A DNA stretch of 64,000 bases. Origin: Tribonema minus (Eukaryota; Sar; Xanthophyceae; Tribonematales; Tribonemataceae). The translations under genes were made by a program, and so were the position numbers. The notes below the pieces were generated by a model. It had not been told where the DNA came from. It did no database searches and saw only the letters and a list, made by a program, of their open reading frames with translations. This document shows, piece after piece, positions 1 to 10,169 of the stretch (position 1 is the first letter of the stretch; each line of letters starts with the position of its first letter). Location of the stretch: contig JAFCMP010000146.1 in assembly GCA_017506865.1 (NCBI GenBank), positions 992,001-1,056,000 on the forward strand, written 5' to 3'.

Positions 1-787
1 ATGGTTCTTGTGTTCATTCTTGTGCTTTTGAGGGAGCTACAGCAGGCAGGAGCAAGTGGGAGTATGCACGAAACAGCTCAACAATTGCGACACTTTATGT
101 GAGTGATGCTACAACTTCAAGTGCAGATGAGGCCATTGGTTCATGCCTCGGTGAAAACGACACACACACTGCGCATTACCCTTGCCTCAATACCTTGTCT
201 GCATGTGGACATCTGCACTGGTCGCACGTAAGGCTGTAAAACCTACCAACGCTGTTCCATCAGAAAAAAGGCACTGTGCTCTGAATCTCCCAAAACCAGA
301 AGCTGGTCTTCCGCACACCGAATGGTGTGTTGGGTGATGCTGACACCTTAGAAGCGGCATGCAAGTAGTGAAAACGGTGAGCATCACCCATGTAGAGTCA
401 ACAAGCATACCCGTTGATACGTCTACTGCCCATGATTCAGAGCTACACAAGAAGATACACATGATAAAGTGTTGCACAAATCCCCCCCTCCCCCCGCCTC
501 CCTCCAGAAGTGGAGTCAGGCGCTGCCTCCTGCACTGCGGTCGCGGTCCAGCGCTGGTGCACCTGTTGCAGCAGACGCTCGCTGAATGCGCCACACTGCT
601 GTGCTACATGCTGCAACAAGACGGTGCGCATCAGCAAGACCTCTGCGAGCAACGATGGTGACTGATGGCCTCCGCCATGAGCACGCGATAATTGCACATC
701 AACACGCCGCAGTACAAACGCACTCAGCGCATCGCAGAGCTGTAACTGTAATATCGTGTCTATTGTTATGATCGCAACGACGCGTCT
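1..787. other. No supported gene
   Basis: I see no coding segment with splice-site or composition support here. There is a short C-rich stretch near 482-505 and the region ends at the stop codon of the minus-strand gene that follows. The open frames overlap each other on both strands and none looks like a protein. Confidence 0.4.
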
Positions 788-3700
788 CTACCACGGAGGC
801 GGGCTGGCGCCGTCCGTGCCCCCCTCCAAAGTAGGGTTTGATGTCGGCTCGGGCTGCTGCGCTGCCGCGCTGCCGCCCTTGCGCTGCCACCGCGACTGAG
901 CGCCGCTATCGCTGCAGCAGCAGCGCGCGCCGACGTGCGCGCCGAGCCGTCGCACCAGCGACATGATGGTGTGCGTGAGCGGGACGACGACGAATAGCAT
1001 AATTAGCGTCGCGGCGGCGGCGCGCGCGGGGTCGCTCCAGTCGAGAATCGTGTAGATGTAGCGGTCACCCTCGCCGTTGCGGATGTTGGTGTAGTAGTGG
1101 ATGAGGTCCCACGCAATGTAGACGGTGCCGTAGACGAAGGGGACCCACGCGTGCAGGATGCGCACGGGGGGGGACGCGGCGAGCAGGCAGTCGAGCAGCG
1201 CGATGACGAAGTTGGCGGCGTGCGACTGCGCGGAGATGGCGTCCGTGGAGAGACGGAAGATGACCGCTGCGCGCAGGGGAGAGGGGGGGGAGGGGGGGGG
1301 GGGGGCAGCGATCAGGGCGAGGAGCGCTGCAACAACGTTATTTTTTAGAGCAGCGCAATGGCAAAGTTGGCCGCGTGGCTCTGCGAGGAGATGGCGTCCG
1401 TCCCTGGAGAGGCGGAAGATGACGGCTGCGCGCAGGCGGGGGGGGAGAAGGAGGGGGTGGGGCAGTGATCAGGGCTAGGCGCGCTGCAACAATACTGTCG
1501 CTGATGATGCAGAGGATAGGTGGCTGGCGCCCAGCAGCGCTTTGCATCTATGTAGAAGTATGCCACATACAGAAGCACACACATGCTTGAGTTTATAAAA
1601 CAACGTGTTCTGCAAGGACCAGCCATTCAAGTGGCACTGCTTTTTCGGTAGCTTCAGGAATGCAGGTCAATCGAAATGTGCGCCCTGATGAACCCCAAGT
1701 AATTGGACGCAACTTCAAGCCACGACAGTCATGAGTGATGGAAGTCGTTGAGCGCTTCGTCAGTATTGGCCTTGCACCCTGCTTGCAACCCTCCTTTGCT
1801 GAGGTGCAGCGTGTTCGATGACAACGGCCCTCGGCGCATGAGCGACACAACAAACTCACAACCGTACACGGATAGTACATCAAACGCTCATCGGTGCGCG
1901 AGCGAAACCGACAGATTCGCACGAGGACGCGGGCAGTACAACGCACTCCGGCCAGTACACGCGCGACAGGTGGACTCACACCAGTACACGAGCGACACGG
2001 CGAGAACGCAGGCGCCACAAAGGCACTCGCACCAGTACACGCACGATACAGGTGGACTCACACCAGTACACGAGCGACACGATGAAAGTCCCCGCGTACG
2101 TCAGGTCCTGCAGTACCCACACGATAGTCGCATGTGCGGCGGGCTTCACACGCGCTGTGCCGGGCTCAAAGGCCGGCAGAGCGCGCTCCTGCCGCCATGC
2201 GCGGAAGCTCAGCGCCGCGGCGAAACCGAAGTATATCGTCTGCGGAACCAGGGAGCAATATACATTAGTGAAAATGAATCAAAAGACCGTAGAGCTCTAG
2301 GTGAGAAGGGATGGTCAGCTGCAAGTGCCTTCCACTCATAACCGTGGTCGCCGCTGCTGCAGCAATTCGCCACGAGTCAAACAGTACCATCATTAGTGTT
2401 CAAGGAAAACAATGTACGTTGGTATTCAATCAGGGAGCGATGTACATTAGTGTTCAGGGACAACCATGTACATTGGGAGTCAACGGCTGGATTTGCCGAC
2501 TGTTGTTGTGTGTATGAGGCGTGCCATCACCGACTGGCTGCACTGTGCCTTGGGCCAACCTCTCCACTGAAGCATGCTGAAGCGGTGAGAAGGAGTAGAG
2601 CTGATTACATGGTGAAATGGTGTGAGCTGTCATTGCGAGGCTGGAGACATGTGACCAAGACGCGGCCTCCGAAGGGCATGGTTGGCGTTGATGCATATCA
2701 GTGCGAAAAGAAGTGCTCTAGTTCTGTACAATTCATGCACGGGGGGTGGTGGGAAGCGGGATATTCAGTGGGGCATGTATGCCGAAAGCAAGAGCTCCAC
2801 TTGAGGCTTGCACTCTCATGGGCGCGCCGCTGTTCGCTTGTCCATTGTAATAAGAAGCTGAGCAGTTGCGCACGCAATAGTCAAAGTGGATGTTTTGCGC
2901 TAAAAGGCCTGCCTGTGCTGGGGCTCGTATACGGTGCCGCGTTCTGCAGTACTCCTGCAGCAGAGCTCCCTGCAAGTGAGACTGTTTAATGGCAGTTTTC
3001 AAAACGTTCGTGATTTCTGAAAGGCAGCGCTGCAGTGGCACGACCAGCTCCTGTAAACCTCAGTGCTCAACACCACACACGCATACATGGAGCACGATCC
3101 GCGCAGGGACAGCCAGCGACCACCAGTGAGCCACTACGTTACGCTACTGTGAGTTGCCGAGGCAGCAGAGGGACATGCAACTTCAAGTTCAGCTTCAAGT
3201 GTCAGGAGCGCTTGAGCCTCGGGTAGACCAAACCGTGACCTCAGAGCCAGAGGAGTACTAAGTGCTTGAAGTACATGAGATTACTTGATATCGTGTTAAA
3301 ATGTCGCTGGTGGCAAGGGGCAAGGCATGCAGAGCTTTCATGCAGGCCTCAGCTTAACACTAAACCTAGCTACTACCTACAGACTTCAACTACAGACTTC
3401 AACTATGTGCAGCACCGCTCACTATGTCACGCACATGCGGCGCGACGCATCTGAAGCGCGCGTGGCATGGAGCGACGCTGTGTTGAAGTTGCGCTTCACC
3501 ACAAAATGATGTTTCATCCGATCAGTCTACAAGCCCAATCACCACACACACGCATCAGCAAATTCAGGCCATGAGGTCTTCATCAAAGCCTCTGAAGTTC
3601 AAAGTCGTGAAGTCAGAGTTCTGACTGCTGGCTGACTGGTTCTGGCAGATACTTTCAAGCACATAGTTGATGGGTGGCACGACCACGACATTGCCACGGG

Positions 3701-4552
3701 GCCCCTCCTTGCTTTACCTCGATGCTTCGGCAGGTTGCTGTCATTCGTAACCAAGGCCCCACAGAGCGATTTGCGGCGTTTAAGATGAAAATAACAGCAT
3801 GCAAGCAGGCGTATGGAAGATTTTTTTTGCTGAGCGCCTGAGAGATGCACAGCCATTGTTTCGAAATCATCAGCACGCTTGACTTCACTTGTTCACAACA
3901 AACCTGCCACAAAGCAGCGGAACCGCCATGATATTTGTCACTATAAATGAATATACTTCGAAGTACACAAAACTGACGCGCAAAACTGAATGCCGACGCA
4001 GCTGTTCCTCGAGTGCACTGCTTCCGAACACGTACGATGGTAACTCTGAAGCAGAGGGTCAATTTACATTCGTATGTCGCACCACAGGCACAGGCTCCGG
4101 ACATTGAGGTACAGAAAACAATGACAACGACTGCGCCTACAGTTATGCGCCCAAGCCCGCCATCATCGTCCGCATTGACAGCCGCGCCAGCAGATGCGAT
4201 AATGCCAGGCGTGCGCAAGCCAGAACGCCGCAATCGCTTGTGGAACCGTGGGCTCACTCACCTCAAACAACAGCTCCCAGTTGGTGAGGTAGATGTAGAA
4301 GAACTGTATTCTCCCATCCATGCCGTAGTCCACCATCGCCCATGTCAGCAGCGCCAGCAGGTACAGAAATGCCAGCGTGCGCAGAAAGCACAGCCCCCTC
4401 GCGCCGAGCCACTTGCAGTTGCTCCTGCCCAGCAACTTCAACTCCCCCGGCCTGAGCAGGTACCCGAGGTTGTTGAGTCTGTACTCGTCTCTGCAAGACA
4501 GGGGCTTGCCTGTATCGACAGCGGCTGATGCTTGCGTGACCTCGTCTGGCAT
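788..4552 (-). CDS. Rolling-stone-like multi-pass membrane protein, 3 exons
   Basis: Exons 4552-4262, 2239-2062 and 1266-788 join in phase (0/0 and 1/1) into about 315 residues. Exon 1 carries a hydrophobic helix followed by FFYIYLTNWELL; exon 2 carries YFGFAAALSFRAWR and a helix ending in SLVYW; exon 3 carries HAWVPFVYGTVYIAWDL and YIYTILDWSDP, then another hydrophobic helix and a hydrophilic tail. The order Y-LTNW, then YW, then ILDW with several membrane helices matches my knowledge of the rolling stone/FAR-17a-like membrane family, whose biochemical role is poorly known. Donors are GTGAGT in both introns. The start is the first Met of exon 1; an upstream non-coding exon is possible. Odd features are a decayed second copy of exon 3 at about 1340-1500 and a repeated donor region near 1967-2080. 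Family assignment is from motifs only. Confidence 0.6.
1340..1500 (-). pseudogene. Decayed tandem copy of exon 3 of the rolling-stone-like gene
   Basis: Bases 1345-1440 match the start of the functional exon 3 (1190-1266), including the acceptor and the residues VIFRLS. A 4-base insertion follows (ggac-type duplication in AGGGACGGACGCC against ACGGACGCC), so the frame shifts and the copy cannot replace exon 3. The flanking GATCAGGGC...GCGCTGCAACAA segment is also duplicated (about 1314-1338 and 1467-1490), giving a unit of about 155-160 bp. It lies within the intron between exons 2 and 3. Confidence 0.6.
1967..2080. repeat. Direct repeat spanning the exon 2 splice donor
   Basis: A 32-base sequence containing GGTGGACTCACACCAGTACA occurs at 1967-1998 and again at 2049-2080, offset 82 bp. 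The second copy contains the end of exon 2 of the minus-strand membrane gene and its GTGAGT donor at 2061-2056; the first copy reproduces the same donor deeper in the intron. Shorter CCAGTACACG fragments lie between them. Confidence 0.7.
2270..2392. repeat. Dispersed repeat, copy 1 of 3
   Basis: This segment begins ATGAATCAAAAGACCGTAGA and includes GTGGTCGCCGCTGCTGCAG and CCACGAGTCAAACAGT. Closely related copies occur at 21316-21395 (shorter) and 21838-21972. It carries no open frame of note. It is non-coding and could be a short interspersed element; no terminal repeats or target-site duplications were established. Confidence 0.6.
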
Positions 4553-5440
4553 GGCCGGCAGTAGCGAGGCCTGCGATCGGGCAGCAATGAAGAGATGAAT
4601 GACTCATGAGCAGCCAGAAAACCAGCTGCCAAGTGGTTTTATGAAATGTCGCTGACACGAAGTGAAATGTTGACTGTCATGTGGCCTACCCACGGCCAAA
4701 GAAGCCCCGGTCCTGTCAATTCCAGCACAGTCAGCACTTTTGCTGTTACTATTACTACTGTGAGCCCCATGCCATTGATGCTGATAGCCGAACGCAAGGT
4801 CTTTGGTAATGACACGTGTGAACTTGGGTCGCGTAAGACTGCACCCTCACACGAGGCTGCAGCTTGCAGCTAGAGCCAAATAAAGTGCACTTTGCATGGC
4901 TGCCCCACGCACTAAGGGCAACAGAGAATGCACTCCATCCGCCAAGCTGACTGTGAAAGCGTCGAGGGAGGATCAGCGCGCCCACCTGCAGGCTCTCGTC
5001 TGTGACTGTACGCGAGGTGGTTGCGTCTGTCCGCCGTATGATTGGTGGTGAGGTGATTGACTGCGCACGAGGCGCCATGGCTCGCCTCCCAGCCCGCCAT
5101 TCCCCCGTCAGAACCGAACTGTGTTCTTCTCTCAAAGGATCCCGGGCGCGGTCCCGAGAATCAACGTCAAGTAACTTCAAGCATTGAACAAAACAGTTGA
5201 ACCGCGCTCAAACTCTTGCACGCACAAATGCGCCGTATGAAAGCGCTCAACTTTGACGAGGCATGTCGCGCATGGATTGCAAGCGCCCAATGCAGACAGT
5301 CCGAGACCGTAAGCACGAGAATGTAAGCACCACAGCAAGGACTGTGCGCAGCTCAATCACCTCCGTTCACAAGCAAGTACTTCACAAAAAGCGCAAGACA
5401 CAAGCCTTGTCATGTGCGCCGCCGCGAGAACATCTTCGCG
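4553..5440. other. No supported gene; intergenic
   Basis: Overlapping short frames only. The stretch lies upstream of the minus-strand membrane gene and downstream of PPR gene A, so it should hold the former's promoter; two CTTCAA-type motifs are present near 5170. Confidence 0.35.
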
Positions 5441-5455
5441 CCTTCAGCGAAAATC

Positions 5456-5461
5456 AATAAA
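5456..5461 (+). terminator. AATAAA in the conserved 3'-flank of PPR copy A
   Basis: AATAAA on the plus strand, preceded by CGCGCCTTCAGCGAAAATC. It resembles the AATAAA-containing block downstream of PPR copies B, C and E (CGCGCCCTGAGCGAGAATT), so it is probably the poly(A) signal of a former convergent gene carried along with the PPR duplication. Confidence 0.4.
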
Positions 5462-5522
5462 GGTACACATGCATTGAACCCAGAGCGGACAGCCCGGGCC
5501 GCTCCCACCTCTGCTCTCGCGC

Positions 5523-7385
5523 TCATTGCTCTGGTGCGGGCACCGAGGCCTTGAACAAGCCTGGCGTACCGAACACAGAGGAGACATGCGCGCCAGCTGC
5601 CTCCATGAATGTGCGGATATCGGCAGCGATTTCTCGCTTGTGGAGCGAATTTTTTTTCTGCGCGTAGATGTACAGCGCCGCCGCCGGCGGCAGCGCGCGC
5701 AGGCGCGCCGCCTCCGCGCGCAGCGCCGCATGGATCACGCCGGCGGTGCAGCTGCTGAGATCGAGCGCGGTGCCCTGCGCACGGTGGCCCTCGAGCACCC
5801 TCCAGGGCCCGCCGCTTCCCTCCTTTGGCGGCACCAGGGCCTTGTACAGGCCAAAGTACGCCGCTCCGCCGGCCTCGCGCCACAGCGCGTCCGTCGCCGC
5901 GGCGTCGCCCGCCTCGTGCGCCGCGTTCACGGCGACGTCCCACATGCGCGCCGTCGGCGCGAACCCCATCTTCGGCACGCGCCGCAGCCAGCGCAGCACG
6001 CGCGGCAGGTCGCGCGCTCGGCGGCACGCGCTGAGGAACGTCACGATGGCGCTCTGGCGCACGACGAGGCTGCCGCCGCTGCCGAGCACTGCCTGCAGCG
6101 CCCCCTCCGCGGCGTCCATGTGCCCGCCGTGCGCGTAGCCCTTGGCGAGCGCGGCCAGCGTCTCGGGCGGCACCTTGCCGCCCGCCGCGCGCACGCTCGA
6201 CAGCACTCTCTCGACCGCGGCGCTGTCGCCGAGCGCGGCGTGCGCGCCCGCGACCAGGTCGTGCGTGTGCGCGTTGGGCGCGACGCCGCGCCCCGCCATC
6301 TGCGCGGCCACCTCGAGCGTGCGCCGCGGCTGCGCGCCCGTTGCGACCGCGCGCAGGAGGCAGTTCCACATGTCCGCGTTGGCGAACGCGGGGTGCTCTG
6401 CCTGCATCTTGCCGAAGACGACGAGGGCGCGCTGCCCGTCCTGCGCCATCCTGCACGCGTGCAGCACGCCCTTGAAGGTGCCCCTGTCCGGGGTGATGCC
6501 CGCAGCCGCCATGTTCGCCAGGATCCTGTCGGCCTGCTGCAGGGCGACGGGACCGCGGCTTGCGTGCAGCGCCAGGTTGTACGCCTTGAGATCCGGCGCC
6601 ACGCCACAGCGCGCCATGAGCCGCAGCACGTGGCCTCCGCCCTTGGTGAAAGTACAATGGGCGTTGGCGTGCAGGACGGCGTGGAAGACGGACATCTCCC
6701 CCTTGTGGTGGCGGTTTACCATCTGCTCCAGGGCGTGCATGGCGCCGCGGACGTTGTGCGCCGCCACACACGCGTGCACGTGGTGCGCGTGGTCCTTCGG
6801 AGTTGCAACGCCAGCGGCAATCAGTCGCTCTAGGGCGTTGAACACCAGTGCGTGCTGGCCAGCACTGGCAGCAGGGCCCATGATGGCTCTGAGCTGGTCG
6901 CTTGTAAGAGCCTGTTGGACTGATTTGACGAGATTATGAAGAACTCCCCAGTGACAACCTCGGACAAGTTTGTCAATTTCATCGTCGTCGCCGCCGCCGC
7001 CGCTGCTGCCGCTGTCACCGTTGTTGCTGTTGCTGATGCTGATACTGAAGCCGCCTCGTTGCTGCTCCTCGTCCAGTGCTTCGTGTGCTGGACGTGCTAT
7101 CGATTCTGGCACTGGCGATGGCGATGGTGTGCTGAAGTCAGCCTGGATGCCTGTCGCCGCTGTGTTGTTGGCAAGAGGCGTACTGACGCGATAGCGGCGC
7201 ACGATCGTGTCACATGTCATGAGACTGCCTTCCTTGAGCGACTGCGCATGCCGACCACCTGCCTCCATGGCGCACCAGATTTGTCGAGATCCAAGAGTTT
7301 GAGATCTGTGCAGAAGTGCAGCCTGTCCACGCCAGAGCTGCACGCCTCTGAAGGCATGCCGGCCCTGTCGCGTGACCGATAGCAT
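5523..7385 (-). CDS. PPR protein A with degenerate Smr-like C-terminus
   Basis: Single open frame of about 620 residues. The start chosen at 7385 (MLSVTRQGRHAFRGVQL) aligns with the conserved MLTLAGRQAWR start of the paralogues. The arginine-rich N-terminus resembles an organelle transit peptide, followed by a Ser/Asn/Gly-rich linker, then roughly nine degenerate PPR units from residue 190 onward (for example YNLALHASRGPVALQQADRI, GTFKGVLHACRMAQDGQRAL). The last ~110 residues (ALDLSSCTAGVIHAALR ... LYIYAQKK ... GTPGLFKAS) have the layout of an Smr domain but lack the DLHG and TGKG motifs. PPR proteins bind organellar RNA; Smr domains can cleave nucleic acid, so activity is doubtful here. No disruption is seen, and A is the most divergent intact member of the local family. 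Confidence 0.8.
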   Translation of the reverse strand: MLSVTRQGRHAFRGVQLWRGQAALLHRSQTLGSRQIWCAMEAGGRHAQSLKEGSLMTCDTIVRRYRVSTPLANNTAATGIQADFSTPSPSPVPESIARPAHEALDEEQQRGGFSISISNSNNGDSGSSGGGGDDDEIDKLVRGCHWGVLHNLVKSVQQALTSDQLRAIMGPAASAGQHALVFNALERLIAAGVATPKDHAHHVHACVAAHNVRGAMHALEQMVNRHHKGEMSVFHAVLHANAHCTFTKGGGHVLRLMARCGVAPDLKAYNLALHASRGPVALQQADRILANMAAAGITPDRGTFKGVLHACRMAQDGQRALVVFGKMQAEHPAFANADMWNCLLRAVATGAQPRRTLEVAAQMAGRGVAPNAHTHDLVAGAHAALGDSAAVERVLSSVRAAGGKVPPETLAALAKGYAHGGHMDAAEGALQAVLGSGGSLVVRQSAIVTFLSACRRARDLPRVLRWLRRVPKMGFAPTARMWDVAVNAAHEAGDAAATDALWREAGGAAYFGLYKALVPPKEGSGGPWRVLEGHRAQGTALDLSSCTAGVIHAALRAEAARLRALPPAAALYIYAQKKNSLHKREIAADIRTFMEAAGAHVSSVFGTPGLFKASVPAPEQ

Positions 7386-7519
7386 CGCCGTACAGCACAC
7401 TTGCTCACAGTACTATAGTACTACACACACGTCTTCAAGTAGCGCGTGAAGTTGAGCGAGAGAAAAAAACCGCCCCTGCTTTTTTCAGTGGCGGCTTGGC
7501 TAGCAGGCTGGTTGTGACG
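7386..7519. promoter_or_regulatory. Divergent promoter between PPR A and the small membrane gene
   Basis: Only 134 bp separate the two inferred start codons, so both genes must be driven from this interval or from within their 5' ends. It contains GTCTTCAAGTAGC and GTGAAGTTGAG, examples of the CTTCAA/TTGAAG-type motif seen in other divergent PPR promoters of the window. No TATA box stands out. Confidence 0.5.
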
Positions 7520-10169
7520 ATGAAGGCTGTGAAGTGCGCAAAGCAGCTGTGTCTCTGGCTCGGAATCGGGCTGTTCGCCTTGGAACTTGCCCACAAATGG
7601 AGCCACAGGAAGGACGTCCCCGTTTGTCCCAAGGCGCACTACGTCTGGCACAACAAGATGTGGTGCGTGCCTTTGGCGATGGCGAGAATGTCCGATTCAA
7701 TCCTTCTGCTTGAGTGCCCACAACGCTTCCTGATCCGACAACGAGGTTTGCGCGCCCCATTTCTTCTGAAGGACAAAATATATCGCAACAGTCACACACT
7801 GTTTGGGCTTGTACTGATGAACTGATGGTCTTGTATTCTGTTTGTGACAGTTGGCCGCAGGCTTACGTCGAGCGGCAGAATTACACGCCAAGTCCAGCTC
7901 CTGAATGGCCGCAGGATGTGAAGAAGCACAAAAAACCGTTGCGCTGGCTGCATTGGAGGTACGACGTTTTCAGGTGCGTTCGCTCAGACGTGATGTGGCG
8001 TTGCTTCAATCAGTGCTGAAAGCCAAGCGCTACCAATAGCCAATGATCAGAAGCCTGAGAGGCAGTAAGGATGTTTTTTTTCTTGGTGCCCGGCCTGGTG
8101 ACAGCAGGCACGTAATAGCAACCCCCCTGACTGCATGCAAACTCTTGTCATTGAAGCTGGCAGCATGCGACATACACGTGCGCAGCACCCACAAGCACTC
8201 AAATGACATCAGCCAGTACTTTCATGATGAAACCTGTCCAAAGCAGTTAACTTGATCCAGTGTATGTAGCACGTAGATGCTGCTGGTGCACATCCAACCA
8301 GTTGGTGGTTTTATGCATCCTTCCTCAGTTCTGGCACAGTAGCACAATGACCTGACGCTGTGATTCCAGAGCACTCAATTGGGTCCGCTGCACAGCAACG
8401 TGCAGCATTGCATGCACAAAGGTTGAGTTGGACGCTTGCATGCGCTGTGACTTAGCCTGTGAGTGTGACTGTCACAGTGGTGCTTGTGTGTAAGAGCTAC
8501 ATACTCTGTTTCACATAAGCGTGCAGTTCAATCAGTAAGTACAGTATACTTAAACGTGCAGCTCAAAACGAACTATCAAGGTGAGAAGTGGCTGACAGCC
8601 TGCACAGTCCACGGTCGTCTTTTACCACACATATCTGATCAGATGACGTGCTGTCATAGTATTTCATCAAGCTGTATCATGATGCTTCACAAAACTGATT
8701 GCCTTACCAAGAGGTGCAGGCCTAGTCCTGGTGTCTGCAATGAGTGACATTAATGAAATGACGACTGCCAAACACCAGTAGGCGGCCCAGTAATCTCAGC
8801 GCTTTGAGCATTCTCTGTCGGCGCAGGCACAACTGGCACGAGCAGACTATGACAGGCCCAGTATACCTAGCGTGGGGTGAAGCGGATGAGCTCAAAGACG
8901 CACTGGAAGCAAGGCGTGCAGAAATGGCAGCCGAGGTCAGTGCCCAGAATCAACGGACATGTTCAACTGACGGCGTGAAGTGACTGCAGCGATTTCACTG
9001 ACTGCGCGGGCCAGGAACAAGCCAACTTGAAGTAAAAGGCGGCTGACGCTGTACGCGGAGCAACCGCCTGCCCTTAGGCGCGGCGATCATGCACATGCTG
9101 CAGCAAACCCTCAGGAAGGCCATTGTTCAGCACACAGGGAACTGCTGCGCTGCCGAGATGCGCTGTTGTGTTGTGAGCAATGCTGCGATGCATCTGGGGT
9201 GTCACAGTGCTGAGGCTGGCGTCCGCAACATGTTGCGGAAAAATTCCATTTTCCAGCAGTGCATTGGAATCTACACCTGCACTGATTTATGCATTTGACT
9301 CTACTGATCTACGCAGCACGGTGCTGACAAAGTGCTAACCACCCCGCCAGTGGCCCCAAGCTACTACACGAAAATCCCATTGCTATGGGCTGCAGTGAAG
9401 ACGCGCACACGGAAGTGGATGAATGCTAGCTCCGGGTCACTGCATGTGCGGCAATGCCTGTTTACATTTTCGGGCCTCGAATTCATTCGCACATTGTACA
9501 TGGAATTGTCAGCATCTTTCTCACCGTTTGCCCAGTCAATGCCTAGTTTGGCAAAACCTTTAAAGTTACGGTCGCATATGCATCTTTACAAACATGCATG
9601 TAACGGCCACAAAGCGACCAGTGTGCTTGAATGTGCACACTGAGGTCAAGCGCACACAGTTACCTTGGGGCTGGCAGTGCCCGTCCTGCCAGACTGAGTG
9701 TATCAGCGCTCCTCTGCTGCGCGCTTGGAGCTCCGCGCTCGAGATCACGGCACAATAGACTCCGTTGCCCCGCTCTGCCTGAGTATTCTCGATTCAAAGC
9801 TGATACTCCAAGAAGTGTTTTCATCACTAGCTTTGTGTGACCGCCACATGCATATGCATGACAAGTGGAAGCTCTTCGGGCTGCCACACCTCGAACAGAG
9901 CTACACCTCACGGCTAGTCTTCGCTGCTGCGGTTCCACTGCTGCACGCACCATCCAATCAGTACTGACAACCCATTCTTATTGAGTCAGACATGGTGAAA
10001 AGTGTGCACCCTATCAAACTGTTGAAGTGGCTTCTAACCCTGAGTGCTGCTGTTGGACCCTGCCTGCTCCTATCCGCAGATCGACGCACAATTTTTCAGG
10101 CTGAACATCATGCTCGTGGCATTCCCCATCCTGGGTTTTCTGGTGTTGCTGGGGGCACTCGGCATCTGA
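7520..10169 (+). CDS. Unknown 154-residue protein with two hydrophobic helices, 4 exons
   Basis: Exons 7520-7662, 7851-7973, 8827-8935 and 10080-10169 join with matching phases (donors GTGCGT, GTGCGT, GTCAGT; acceptors GACAG, CGCAG, CGCAG). The product begins MKAVKCAKQLCLWLGIGLFA (hydrophobic), has a basic Trp-rich middle (KPLRWLHWRYDVFR, HNWHEQTMTGP), a charged helix (ELKDALEARRAEM) and ends in a second hydrophobic helix (MLVAFPILGFLVLLGALGI) at the C-terminus. I do not recognise the family. Size and topology would suit a small organellar or endomembrane protein such as a respiratory-complex accessory subunit, but that is a guess. It is transcribed divergently from PPR A. Confidence 0.6.

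Noticed and set aside
5526..6939. Plus-strand frames of 265-435 codons opposite PPR A
   Set aside because: They arise from GC-rich codon bias opposite a well-supported PPR reading frame; no motif supports them.
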